A stretch of DNA of 64,000 nt from Cellulomonas sp. Root930. GTDB taxonomy: Bacteria > Actinomycetota > Actinomycetes > Actinomycetales > Cellulomonadaceae. Below, in pieces: positions 32,917 to 40,635 of this stretch. The position numbers and the translations under genes were made by a program. The stretch covers positions 1,157,256-1,221,255 of the forward strand of contig LMJI01000001.1 of the NCBI GenBank assembly GCA_001429255.1, given 5' to 3'. Below the pieces are notes generated by a model. The model was not told where the DNA came from. It did no database searches and saw nothing but the letters and a program-made list of their open reading frames with translations. The number at the start of each line of letters is the position of its first letter. The first letter of the stretch is position 1.

Positions 32917-33866
32917 TGACCGAGCGTGCCGTCGGCGTCATGCTCCCGCGGGACCTGCCCGCCGACCGGTTCCGCGCCTACGCGCAGCGGGCCGAGGCGT
33001 TGGGGTTTGACGAGCTCTGGGTGGTGGAGGACTGCTTCTTCCGCGGCGGCGTCGCGCAGGCCGCCGCGGCGCTCGCGATGACGGAGCGCATCCGGGTCGG
33101 CATCGGCATCCTCCCGGCGGCGGTGCGGAACGCGGCGTTCACCGCGATGGAGGCCGCGACGCTGGCGGAGCTGTTCCCGGGGCGGATCGATGTCGGCATC
33201 GGGCATGGGATGCGCGGCTGGATGACGCAGGTCGGCGCGTGGCCGGCGAGCCCGCTGACGATGCTGGGTGAGCACCTGGACGCGGTGCGGGCGGTGCTCC
33301 GCGGTCGGTCCGTGGACGCCGAGGGTCGTTATGTGAACCTCGACGGGATCGACCTGAACACCCCGCCGAGCAGCGTGCCGCGCGTGCTGGCCGGGGTGCG
33401 CGGGCCGAAGTCGCTCGCGCTCGCGGGTCGGTCCGCCGACGGCACGATCCTCGCGGAGCCGGTCACGCCCGAGTACGTGGCCGAGGCGCTCCGGCACATC
33501 GCGCCCACGCGGGAGCACCGGATCGTGGCGTACTGCGTCGCGGTGGTCGACGACTCCCCGGCTGTGGCCCGCGACGCCGCCCGGCCCGCGCTGGAGTGGA
33601 TCGGCGAGCCCGACTGGGACGTGCACGTCGCTCCGCTGCCGTTCGCCGGCGAGTTCCGCGCGCTGCGGGCGGCGTCGAGCACCCGCGCGGAGTTCGTCGC
33701 GAGGATGCCCGACGCGTGGGTCGATCAGCTCGCCGTCGTCGGCACCGTCGACGACGCCCGCACGCGGATCGGTCAGCTGCACGACGCGGGAGTCACGACG
33801 GCGGTGCTGATCCCGGTCGGTCCGGATCCGCTGGTGGCGCTGGAGAACCTGGCGCGGGTGCTCTGA
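32916..33866 (+). CDS. LLM-class flavin/F420-dependent oxidoreductase
   Basis: A 316-residue bacterial-luciferase-like monooxygenase or reductase. The TIM-barrel start is VMLPRDLPADRFRAYAQRAEALGFDELWVVEDCFFRGG. The later strand is RIRVGIGILPAAVRNAAFTAMEAATLAELFPGRIDVGIGHGMRGWM, with the G-x-G-H-G cofactor loop. The C-terminal region is GTVDDARTRIGQLHDAGVTTAVLIPVGPDP, typical of F420-dependent members. The cofactor is probably F420 (inference from the actinobacterial context). Its last 74 bases overlap the convergent WYL regulator gene. Confidence 0.9.
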   Translation: MTERAVGVMLPRDLPADRFRAYAQRAEALGFDELWVVEDCFFRGGVAQAAAALAMTERIRVGIGILPAAVRNAAFTAMEAATLAELFPGRIDVGIGHGMRGWMTQVGAWPASPLTMLGEHLDAVRAVLRGRSVDAEGRYVNLDGIDLNTPPSSVPRVLAGVRGPKSLALAGRSADGTILAEPVTPEYVAEALRHIAPTREHRIVAYCVAVVDDSPAVARDAARPALEWIGEPDWDVHVAPLPFAGEFRALRAASSTRAEFVARMPDAWVDQLAVVGTVDDARTRIGQLHDAGVTTAVLIPVGPDPLVALENLARVL

Positions 33867-34818
33867 GGAGGTACGTGGCGAGTCGCGTGACCGTGTCGGC
33901 GAGCTCGGTGGGTTCGATGACGACCACCGGGGCGGTGAGCGCGATGCGGGCAACGATCATGGCGAGCCACTCGAGATCCTCGCTGCGGATCTGGACGACG
34001 CACGAGTCCTCCCCCGTCTCGATCGGTGTGTGGTCCACCCATCGGAGCGCACCCTCGAGCTCGGCGAACGGGGCGTCGACGACGAGCGTCGCTCGATGCT
34101 GGCGGAACAACGAGCCGAGTGAGCTCGCGACGAAGCTCGCCGCATCGCCGCCCGGGATCTGGCGGGGCGTGAAGTGACTGCCCGCCGGCCGGGGCTCGCG
34201 GAGCCGATCCAGCCGGAACGTGCGCCAGTCCTCGCGTCGGTGGTCCCAGGCCACGAGATACCAGCGACGGCCGGCGGTGACGAGCTGGTGCGGCTGGACG
34301 AGCCGTCGGCTGTCCGTGCCATCACGCCGTCGGTAGTCGAAGCGCACGTCCTCACGGTCTCGGCACGCCGCGGCGAGCACGCTGAGCGCCTCGGGGTCGA
34401 TGACGTCGTCCTCGGCCGGAGATCGCATCGACGTGACGCTCGAGTGGAGCGCTGACACACGCCGGCGAAGGCGATGCGGCAGGAGCTGTTCGATCGTCGT
34501 GAGGGCGCGCAGCGACGTCTCTTCCATGCCGCCGATGGCGGCCTCCGCGGCGTAGCGCAGCCCGACGGCGACCGCGACGGCCTCGTCGTCGTCGAGGACC
34601 AGGGGCGGCAGGTGCGCCCCCGTGGCAAGTCGGTAGCCCCCGTGCTTTCCCGACGTGGCGTCGACTGGGTAGCCCAGCTCGCGCAGCCGATCGACGTCAC
34701 GGCGCACGGAACGCTCGGTGATCTCGAGGCGTTCGGCGAGCTCGGCTCCACGCCACCAGCGATGGGTCTGCAGGAGCGAGAGCAGCTGGAGCGCTCGACC
34801 GGTGGGGTCCTTCCGCAT
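33793..34818 (-). CDS. YafY-type HTH-WYL transcriptional regulator
   Basis: A 341-residue regulator. An HTH_11 domain is at residues 5-60 (ALQLLSLLQTHRWWRGAELAERLEITERSVRRDVDRLRELGYPVDA). The GKHGGYRLATGAHLPPLVLDDDEAVAVAVGL linker is followed by a WYL domain at about 150-225 (RRLVQPHQLVTAGRRWYLVAWDHRREDWRTFRLDRL, here R-W-Y-L). A WCX tail ends in a Pro-rich extension (APAPGSPAPPADPDRP) that lies inside the convergent LLM gene. It starts at ATG 34818. It is divergent from the epoxide-hydrolase-like gene, its likely target. Proteins of this type often repress or activate a single adjacent hydrolase gene. Confidence 0.9.
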   Translation of the reverse strand: MRKDPTGRALQLLSLLQTHRWWRGAELAERLEITERSVRRDVDRLRELGYPVDATSGKHGGYRLATGAHLPPLVLDDDEAVAVAVGLRYAAEAAIGGMEETSLRALTTIEQLLPHRLRRRVSALHSSVTSMRSPAEDDVIDPEALSVLAAACRDREDVRFDYRRRDGTDSRRLVQPHQLVTAGRRWYLVAWDHRREDWRTFRLDRLREPRPAGSHFTPRQIPGGDAASFVASSLGSLFRQHRATLVVDAPFAELEGALRWVDHTPIETGEDSCVVQIRSEDLEWLAMIVARIALTAPVVVIEPTELADTVTRLATYLLRAPAPGSPAPPADPDRPGSAPPS

Positions 34819-34832
34819 GGTCGAAGTCTGGC

Positions 34833-34849
34833 ATCGGTCGAGGACCGAT
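34833..34849. promoter_or_regulatory. Inverted repeat between WYL regulator and hydrolase
   Basis: ATCGGTC (34833-34839) and GACCGAT (34843-34849) form a perfect seven-base dyad with a three-base centre, 15 bases upstream of the regulator start and just before a -10-like TATGGT (34868-34873) of the hydrolase. It is a candidate operator for the WYL protein. Confidence 0.55.
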
Positions 34850-34904
34850 CCTGTCCGCAATGCTTCCTATGGTGGCGGCGTCACCCATCGAGAGGACCGT
34901 CGCC

Positions 34905-35858
34905 GTGTTCGATCCCAGCAGTTTTCCCGAGCCGACCATGATTTCCGTCAACGGCGTGAAGCTCGAAGTCTTCGAAGCAGGCAGACAGCACGCCGGACGA
35001 CCCGTCGTGCTCTGTCACGGCTGGCCGGAGCACGCGTTCTCCTGGCGCCACCAGGTGCCCGCCCTCGTCGATGCCGGCTACCACGTCATCGTCCCCAACC
35101 AGCGGGGCTACGGGGGCTCGTCCCGTCCGACCGAGGTGACGGACTACGACATCGAGCACCTGACGGGCGACCTCGTGGCACTGCTCGACCACTACGGGTA
35201 CGAGGACGCCACGTTCGTCGGGCACGACTGGGGGGCCAACGTCGTCTGGGGGCTGGCCCAGCTGCACCCGCACCGCGTGAACAAGGTGATCAACCTGAGC
35301 CTGCCGTACATGGAGCGCGGCCCGGTGCCCCCGATCGAGTTCCTGGAGGCGGTGTTCGGCGGCGACCTCTACCTCGTCCACTTCAACCGACAGCCCGGTG
35401 TCGCAGACGCGGTGCTCGAGGCGAACACCTCCCAGTTCCTGCGCAACCTGTACCGGAAGAACGAGCCGCCCGCGGAGCCGGCGCCGGGTATGGCGATGAT
35501 CAACCTCGCCCTGGCGGAGACGCCCAGGGGTGAGGCCGTCCTGAGCGACGACGAGCTGGCCGCCCTTGTCTCCGCCATCGAGTCATCGGGGTTCACGGGC
35601 GGCCTCAACTGGTACCGGAACCTCGACCGCAACTGGCACCTGCTGGCAGACGCGGACCCGATCATCCGCCAGCCGACCCTCATGATCTACGGCGACCGGG
35701 ATCAGGTCGCGAGGTCCGAGAACCTTGCCGAGTTCGTGCCCCACGTGGACGTGGTCAGCCTGGAGTGCGGTCACTGGATCCAGGAGGAGAAGCCGGAGGA
35801 GACCAACCACGCGATCCTGAGCTGGCTGGAACGGCAGGGTGCCAGCCCGGTCGGCTAG
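34905..35858 (+). CDS. Alpha/beta hydrolase, epoxide-hydrolase-like
   Basis: A 317-residue hydrolase. The oxyanion motif is LCHGWPEHAFSWRHQVPAL (H-G-x-P). The nucleophile elbow is ATFVGHDWGANVVWGLAQLHP, with Asp as nucleophile. The acid loop is TLMIYGDRDQVARSE and the catalytic His is in LECGHWIQEEKPEETNHAILSWL. Asp in the elbow together with GGLNWYRNLDRNW in the cap (a ring-opening Tyr) points to an epoxide hydrolase rather than an esterase or haloalkane dehalogenase. GTG 34905 is preferred because GAGAGG lies nine bases upstream; an ATG at 34860 would add 15 residues. Confidence 0.88.
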   Translation: MFDPSSFPEPTMISVNGVKLEVFEAGRQHAGRPVVLCHGWPEHAFSWRHQVPALVDAGYHVIVPNQRGYGGSSRPTEVTDYDIEHLTGDLVALLDHYGYEDATFVGHDWGANVVWGLAQLHPHRVNKVINLSLPYMERGPVPPIEFLEAVFGGDLYLVHFNRQPGVADAVLEANTSQFLRNLYRKNEPPAEPAPGMAMINLALAETPRGEAVLSDDELAALVSAIESSGFTGGLNWYRNLDRNWHLLADADPIIRQPTLMIYGDRDQVARSENLAEFVPHVDVVSLECGHWIQEEKPEETNHAILSWLERQGASPVG

Positions 35859-36364
35859 AGGCCGAGGAGGTCAGCGATCTCCGACGCCACCGTGGAGGGC
35901 GCCCGGCCGACGTTGCTGACGACGGCGTCCTCCACGCCGGCCGTGACCAGCAGGACGGCGAGGACGTCGGTGCGGGCCAGGTGCCAGTCGCGTTCCGGGC
36001 CGGGGTCGTGGCGGGCGACCAGGCGGGCGTGCCGGGCATCCGCGGGTGCGTCGAGGCGCACCACCCGCACGGTCTCGCCCAGGGCTTCCGCGTAGGCGTC
36101 GCGCTGCGCCACGGTCTCGACGACCCGGGGAAGGATCAGCACCTCGAGCCCGGCGTCGCGCCAGTGCGGGCGCATCGCCCGGAGGTGGTCGACGACCACA
36201 CGCTCGTTGAAGGGGTCGTCGGGCGGCGCGGGTGTCTCGTTGGCTATGGCGTCGACGTCGAGCTCCCCCGCCGCCCGCCCGCGCGCCAGGAGCTCGTTGC
36301 GCAGGGCAGCCGCGACGGTGGTCTTGCCCGCCCCGACGGTCCCGGAGATCACCACGACGTCCAT
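35855..36364 (-). CDS. P-loop nucleotide-binding protein (kinase-like AAA)
   Basis: A 169-residue P-loop protein with Walker A SGTVGAGKTTVAAAL at residues 7-21. A lid-like stretch RVVRLDAPADARHARLVARHDPGPERDWHLAR follows, as in shikimate/gluconate/adenylylsulfate-kinase relatives. The Asp in AGELDVDAIANE may bind the second substrate. ATG 36364 is preferred over 36373 because GAAGG then stands nine bases upstream. It is divergent from the quinone oxidoreductase gene and overlaps the hydrolase by four bases. The substrate is unknown; similar small ATPases are often of nucleoside- or antibiotic-kinase type. Confidence 0.78.
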   Translation of the reverse strand: MDVVVISGTVGAGKTTVAAALRNELLARGRAAGELDVDAIANETPAPPDDPFNERVVVDHLRAMRPHWRDAGLEVLILPRVVETVAQRDAYAEALGETVRVVRLDAPADARHARLVARHDPGPERDWHLARTDVLAVLLVTAGVEDAVVSNVGRAPSTVASEIADLLGL

Positions 36365-36383
36365 GACCGCCATCCTTCACCAT

Positions 36384-36449
36384 GTTAAGAACTCTTGACA
36401 CCGTGTCTGGTTCGCCATACCTTCGCGGTGTCAACAATTCTTTACACCG
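36384..36449. promoter_or_regulatory. Two related palindromic operators flanking a promoter
   Basis: Site 1, GTTAAGAACTCTTGAC (36384-36399), and site 2, GTCAACAATTCTTTAC (36430-36445), are each imperfect 16-base dyads on the pattern GTnAAnA-nn-TnTTnAC. Both continue as ACCG, so about 16 of 21 bases agree as a direct repeat 46 bases apart. Site 1 covers the -35; site 2 lies between the -10 and the ribosome site of the quinone oxidoreductase. No TetR or MarR gene is adjacent, so the regulator is unknown. Confidence 0.75.
36395..36423 (+). promoter_or_regulatory. Sigma-70-type promoter of the quinone oxidoreductase gene
   Basis: TTGACA at 36395-36400, 17 bases, then TACCTT at 36418-36423, 36 bases before the ATG. 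The hexamers equal those at 15701-15728. The -35 is embedded in operator site 1. Confidence 0.7.
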
Positions 36450-36458
36450 GAGGCTCCG

Positions 36459-37460
36459 ATGGGCGTCGAGACCGAGACCCGCACCATGCAGGCGATCGTC
36501 CAGAGCGCGTACGGAGCGCCGGAGACCGTCCTCACCCACCAGACGGTCGCGCGGCCGGTGCCGAAGGCCGACGAGGTCCTCATCAAGGTCCACGCGTCGT
36601 CGCTGAACTTCGCCGACGTCGCGATGGTCACCGGCCGGCCGTCGCTGATCCGGGCCGTCATGGGGTTGCGGCGACCCCGCCACACGGTTCCCGGCAGGGA
36701 CGTCGCCGGCGTCGTCGAGGCCGTCGGCTCGGACGTCACCGACCTGGCGGCAGGCGACGAGGTCTACGCCGAAGCGACCGCGGGATCGTGGGCCGAGTAC
36801 GTGGCCGTCCCGGCGAGATTCGTCGGTCGCAAGCCCGCCACCCTGAGCTTCGCGGACGCGGCGACGCTGCCGCTGGCCGCAGGCACGGCCCTGGACTGCG
36901 TCGCCGGGGTCCGGCCGGGGCAGAAGGTGCTGGTCAACGGCGCGTCCGGCGGGGTCGGGACGTTCACGGTCCAGCTGGCCAAGGCGCTCGGCGCGGAGGT
37001 CACAGGGGTGTGCAGCGGCCGGAACGTCGAGCTGGTCCAGGGGCTCGGGGCGGACCACGTGATCGACTACGACAGGTCCGACTTCGCAAGCTCGGGCGAG
37101 CGCTACGACCTGGTGATCGACCTCGTCGGCAACCGGACTCTCGCCGCCTGCCGACGGGCGCTGACACCTGGCGGCACGCTCGCCCTGTCCTCCGGCGGCG
37201 GCGGCCAGGTGATCGGCCCGATGGGCCGCCTCGCCCGGGCGGTGCTGCTCAACCCGTTCGTGAGCCAGCGTCTGCGACCGGTGTCGGCGACGCGGAGCCG
37301 CGCCAAGCTGGACCGCCTCACCGAGCTCGCCGAGGCGGGGCAGATCGTGCCGGCCGTCGAGCGCACCTACCCTCTGAGCGACGCCGCCGAGGCGCTGCGC
37401 CGCCTGACGGCGGAGCACGCCCGGGGCAAGACCGTCCTCACCGTCGCCCAGGAGCGCTGA
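36459..37460 (+). CDS. Zinc-independent quinone oxidoreductase-like MDR protein
   Basis: A 333-residue medium-chain dehydrogenase/reductase. The GroES-like domain has VLIKVHASSLNFADVAMVTG and HTVPGRDVAGVVEAVGSDV. The nucleotide-binding motif is VLVNGASGGVGTFTVQLAKALGAEVTGVCSG (A-S-G-G-V-G), typical of NADPH-dependent quinone reductases. The Cys/His zinc ligands of alcohol dehydrogenases are absent. The tail (YPLSDAAEALRRLTAEHARGKTVLTV) is usual for the family. GGAGG precedes the ATG. Two operators suggest tight repression; the gene probably responds to electrophiles or quinones. The next gene starts on its stop. Confidence 0.92.
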   Translation: MGVETETRTMQAIVQSAYGAPETVLTHQTVARPVPKADEVLIKVHASSLNFADVAMVTGRPSLIRAVMGLRRPRHTVPGRDVAGVVEAVGSDVTDLAAGDEVYAEATAGSWAEYVAVPARFVGRKPATLSFADAATLPLAAGTALDCVAGVRPGQKVLVNGASGGVGTFTVQLAKALGAEVTGVCSGRNVELVQGLGADHVIDYDRSDFASSGERYDLVIDLVGNRTLAACRRALTPGGTLALSSGGGGQVIGPMGRLARAVLLNPFVSQRLRPVSATRSRAKLDRLTELAEAGQIVPAVERTYPLSDAAEALRRLTAEHARGKTVLTVAQER

Positions 37461-37888
37461 TGTCGTACGAAGAGCGGAACGTCTGGGTGTTCCTCGTCGT
37501 CGCCGTGCTCGCCTATGCGGCGTACGTCGTGGTGATCCTCAGCCGCGCACGGGACACCCCGCTGACCGAGGTCGCGTACGCCGGGCCGCTGCTGTGGTCG
37601 ATCGGCGGCGCGATCGTCGCGTCCATCGTCGGCACCATCGCGGTCTCGCTGGCCAACCGACGCGACGGCCACCTGAGCGACCAGCGCGACAAGGAGATCA
37701 ACCGGGTCGGCGAGCGCACGGGTCAGTCCTTCGTCGTGATCGGCGCGCTCGGCGCGATGGTCCTCGCGATGCTCGAGGCCGACTGGTTCTGGATCGCCAA
37801 CGCGATCTACCTCTGCTTCGTCCTGTCGGCCGTCCTCGGGTCCCTCACCAAGCTCGCCGCCTACCGCCAGGACTTCTCGACGTGGTGA
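37460..37888 (+). CDS. Four-helix membrane protein, DUF2178-like, paired with an XRE regulator
   Basis: A 142-residue membrane protein with helices at VWVFLVVAVLAYAAYVVVIL, LLWSIGGAIVASIVGTIAVSLA, VVIGALGAMVLAMLEADWFW and NAIYLCFVLSAVLGSL. A charged loop DQRDKEINRVGERTG lies between helices 2 and 3; this D-x-R-(D/E)-x-x-I segment is the recognisable part of DUF2178 and related proteins. It overlaps both neighbours (ATG on the upstream TGA, stop over the XRE GTG). Membrane partners of small XRE regulators can control them by sequestration; that is inference here. Confidence 0.78.
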   Translation: MSYEERNVWVFLVVAVLAYAAYVVVILSRARDTPLTEVAYAGPLLWSIGGAIVASIVGTIAVSLANRRDGHLSDQRDKEINRVGERTGQSFVVIGALGAMVLAMLEADWFWIANAIYLCFVLSAVLGSLTKLAAYRQDFSTW

Positions 37889-38097
37889 AGCCGACCCAGG
37901 TCACCAACGCCATCCGCACCCTCCGGTTCACGCACGGGGAGATGACCCAGGCCGAGCTGGCGGAGCGCATCGGCGTCACCCGCCAGACCGTCATCGCGAT
38001 CGAGCAGGGCCGCTACTCCCCATCGCTCGAGATGGCCTTCCAGATCGCTCGCGCGTTCGACGTCCCGCTCGACGACGTCTTCCAGTACCCGGGCTGA
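37885..38097 (+). CDS. Small XRE-family HTH regulator (YozG-like)
   Basis: A 70-residue Cro/CI-type helix-turn-helix protein that is nearly all DNA-binding domain. It contains MTQAELAERIGVTRQTVIAIEQGRYSPSLEMAFQIARAF and ends with DVPLDDVFQYPG. These stand-alone XRE proteins are routinely encoded next to a DUF2178-like membrane protein. The GTG start at 37885 overlaps the membrane gene's stop, so expression is coupled. It may control its own operon; neither half-site at 36384-36449 proves that. Confidence 0.9.
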   Translation: MKPTQVTNAIRTLRFTHGEMTQAELAERIGVTRQTVIAIEQGRYSPSLEMAFQIARAFDVPLDDVFQYPG

Positions 38098-38164
38098 CCC
38101 CTCGCCCCACCCGCACGAGGCCACGCGGTCTCGCGATCCGTCCTGCCCACAGAGAGGCACTGCC

Positions 38165-38815
38165 ATGCGCACTGCTCGACTTGCCGGTCTGCTCTACCTC
38201 GTCGTCGCCGTGTGTGGTGGCTTCGCCGAGCTGTTCGCCCGGGCGAAGGTCCGCGCGTCCGACGACGTCGCCGAGGCCCTGCGCGAGAACGCGGGACTCA
38301 TGAAGCTCGCGTTCGCCGCGGACCTCGTCGCGTTCACCGCGTTCCTGCTCGTCGGCATCGCCCTGTACGCGCTGTTCACGGAGGTCCACCGGACCGCCGC
38401 GATCACCATGCTCACCATGAACGCGGTGGCCGTGGCGATCCAGTGCCTGAACATGGTCAATCACGCCGGCGCGGTGATGGCGGCGGAGCGGGGCGCCGAC
38501 GAGCTCGCCGTGCTGCTCCTCGACCTGCACGGGGTGGGGTACCTCGTGGCGCAGATCTTCTTCGGTGCGTGGCTCATCCCGCTCGGGTACCTGGTGGTGC
38601 GGTCCGGCTGGGTGCCGCGGCTGTTCGGGTACGCGCTGGTGGCCGGCGGTCTCGGGTACGTGGCGGGGGTGGCCGTCGAGCTCGTGGCGCCGGGCGCGGA
38701 CGCCGCGTCCATGGCGCTGGGCCTGCTGGGCGGGCTGTCCGAGATCGCGTTCCTGCTGTGGCTGCTGGTGAAGGGTGTGTCCGCACCCGTTCGCGAGCGG
38801 GTGCTCGTGCCCTAG
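38165..38815 (+). CDS. DUF4386-family membrane protein
   Basis: A 216-residue protein with six hydrophobic segments. It starts with the typical ARLAGLLYLVVAVCGGFAELFARAKV; the Leu-Tyr-Leu and G-G-x-F-A-E-(L/F) in the first helix are the DUF4386 signature. LVAQIFFGAWLIPLGYLVVRSGWVPRLFGYALVAGGLGYV is the second conserved part. The family's function is unknown. The ATG has GAGAGG upstream. It is followed nine bases later by the SLC13-type permease. Confidence 0.87.
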   Translation: MRTARLAGLLYLVVAVCGGFAELFARAKVRASDDVAEALRENAGLMKLAFAADLVAFTAFLLVGIALYALFTEVHRTAAITMLTMNAVAVAIQCLNMVNHAGAVMAAERGADELAVLLLDLHGVGYLVAQIFFGAWLIPLGYLVVRSGWVPRLFGYALVAGGLGYVAGVAVELVAPGADAASMALGLLGGLSEIAFLLWLLVKGVSAPVRERVLVP

Positions 38816-38824
38816 TTTGGCGAT

Positions 38825-40624
38825 ATGTCCGACGCCACCCTCAGCCTGCTGGTGCTGGCCGGGTGCGTCGGGCTCTTCGTCTGGAACCGGCTCTCGGTCG
38901 GCGTCGTCGCGATCCTCACGGCGCTGACCCTCTACGCCACCGGCCTGATCACCGCGAACGAGGCCGTCGCGGGGTTCGGTGACCCGGTCGTCGTGTTCAT
39001 CGCGTCCCTGTTCGTGCTCAGTGAGGGTCTGGAGTCGTCGGGCGTCACCGCCTGGGCCGGTCAGCAGCTGATCGCGCGGGCGGGGACGGCGCGGAGCCGG
39101 CTGCTGATCGCCCTCATGTTCCTGTCGGCGGTGATGGCCGCGCTGGTCACCCCCAACGGCGCCGCGGCGGCCCTGCTGCCGGTGGTGGTGCTGGCGTCGC
39201 GACGCTCGAAGCAGTCGACGTCGCAGATGCTCATGCCGCTCGCGTTCGCCGCGAGCGCCGGGGCGCTCCTGGTGCTCAGCGGCAGCACCGTGAACGTCAT
39301 CGTGTCCGATGCGCTGGTCACTGCCACCGGCGAGCAGTTCGGGTTCTTCGAGTTCGGCCTGGTCGGGCTGCCGCTGGTGCTCGCGACGATCGCGGTCTCG
39401 GTGCTCGTCGGCCGGCGGCTGCTGCCCGACCGCTCGCCCACCGCGCTGCCCGCCGACTACTCCCGGCACGTCGACACCCTGGTCGAGCACTACAGCCTGG
39501 ACGTGGGCTTCTTCCGGCTCGCGGTCGCCCCGGGGTCCGACGTGATCGGCAGCCGGCGCGAGCAGGTCGAGGTGCCCGACGGCGTGGTGCTCATCGGGGT
39601 GCAGCGGGCCACCGGTGAGCCCGCCGCCGAGGACGAGACGCTGAGCGTCGGCGACGTCGTCGTCGTGACCGGCGAGAGCGCGGGGATCTCGTCGCTGGTC
39701 GAGCGGCACGCCCTGACGGTGGCGACGACGCCGCTGTCCCGCGGCACGCGGGAGGCGCTGCTCGGCCGCGAGGTCGGTGTCGCCGAGCTGGTGGTTCGGC
39801 CGCGCTCGCGGGTGATCGGTCAGGTCGTGTTCGCGGGGCTGGTCCGCTCGGGGGTCACGGTGCTGGGCGTGCGCCGGCTGGGCAAGGACCGTGGCGCCGA
39901 CCACCTGGTGCTGGCCGAGGGCGACTCGCTGCTCGTGCACGGTCCGTGGCCGGCCGTCGAGGCGTTCGCCGCCGGGGACGACGTGCTCATCGTCGACAGC
40001 CCCGAGCTGGTACGGCGGCAGACCGTGGCGCTCGGACCGACGGCGTGGCGGGCGGTCGTGGTGCTCGTCGTCACGGTCGCGCTGCTGGCCACCGGCGTCG
40101 TCCCGCCTGCGATCGCCGGGCTGGTCGGGGCGACGCTCATGGTGATGACCGGCGTGGTCGGTGTCCCGCAGGCCTACCGGGCGGTGTCGTGGCAGGTCGT
40201 CGTCCTGGTCGGCGGGCTCATCCCGCTGTCGGTCGCGATCGCGTCGTCGGGTGCCGCCGACCTGGTGGCCGGGTGGCTGGTGGACCTCGTGGGCGACGGC
40301 GGTCCGCGCGTGGTGCTGGCCACCCTGTTCGTCCTCACGCTCGTGCTCGGCCAGGTGGTGAGCAACACGGCCACGGTCCTCATCGTCGCGCCCATCGCGG
40401 TCGCCATGGCCGACGCGTCCGGGGTGGCGCTCGCGCCGGTCCTCATGCTCGTCGCGGTGGCCGGCGCCGCGTCGTTCCTCACGCCGATCGCCACCCCGGC
40501 CAACATGATGGTCATGGGGCCGGGCGGCTACACGTTCAGCGACTACTGGAAGCTCGGCCTCGCGACCACGCTGGCGTGGTTCGTCGTCGCCATCCTGCTC
40601 ATCCCCGTCATCTGGCCCACGTAA
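38825..40624 (+). CDS. SLC13-type permease with two RCK/TrkA-C domains
   Basis: A 599-residue divalent-anion:Na symporter-type protein. N-terminal helices include FGDPVVVFIASLFVLSEGLESSG and LVTPNGAAAALLPVV. Two TrkA_C domains occupy about residues 215-370 (FRLAVAPGSDVIGSRR and ELVVRPRSRVIGQVV, each followed by GD-x-L/V-L/V). The second transport half has GQVVSNTATVLIVAPIAV and FLTPIATPANMMVMGPGGYTFSDYWKLGL, the SNT-type substrate motif. Candidate substrates are sulfate or dicarboxylates; the Arsenite/YbiR-like branch is also possible. The aminopeptidase gene follows after 11 bases. Confidence 0.9.
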   Translation: MSDATLSLLVLAGCVGLFVWNRLSVGVVAILTALTLYATGLITANEAVAGFGDPVVVFIASLFVLSEGLESSGVTAWAGQQLIARAGTARSRLLIALMFLSAVMAALVTPNGAAAALLPVVVLASRRSKQSTSQMLMPLAFAASAGALLVLSGSTVNVIVSDALVTATGEQFGFFEFGLVGLPLVLATIAVSVLVGRRLLPDRSPTALPADYSRHVDTLVEHYSLDVGFFRLAVAPGSDVIGSRREQVEVPDGVVLIGVQRATGEPAAEDETLSVGDVVVVTGESAGISSLVERHALTVATTPLSRGTREALLGREVGVAELVVRPRSRVIGQVVFAGLVRSGVTVLGVRRLGKDRGADHLVLAEGDSLLVHGPWPAVEAFAAGDDVLIVDSPELVRRQTVALGPTAWRAVVVLVVTVALLATGVVPPAIAGLVGATLMVMTGVVGVPQAYRAVSWQVVVLVGGLIPLSVAIASSGAADLVAGWLVDLVGDGGPRVVLATLFVLTLVLGQVVSNTATVLIVAPIAVAMADASGVALAPVLMLVAVAGAASFLTPIATPANMMVMGPGGYTFSDYWKLGLATTLAWFVVAILLIPVIWPT

Positions 40625-40635
40625 GGAGCACGACG

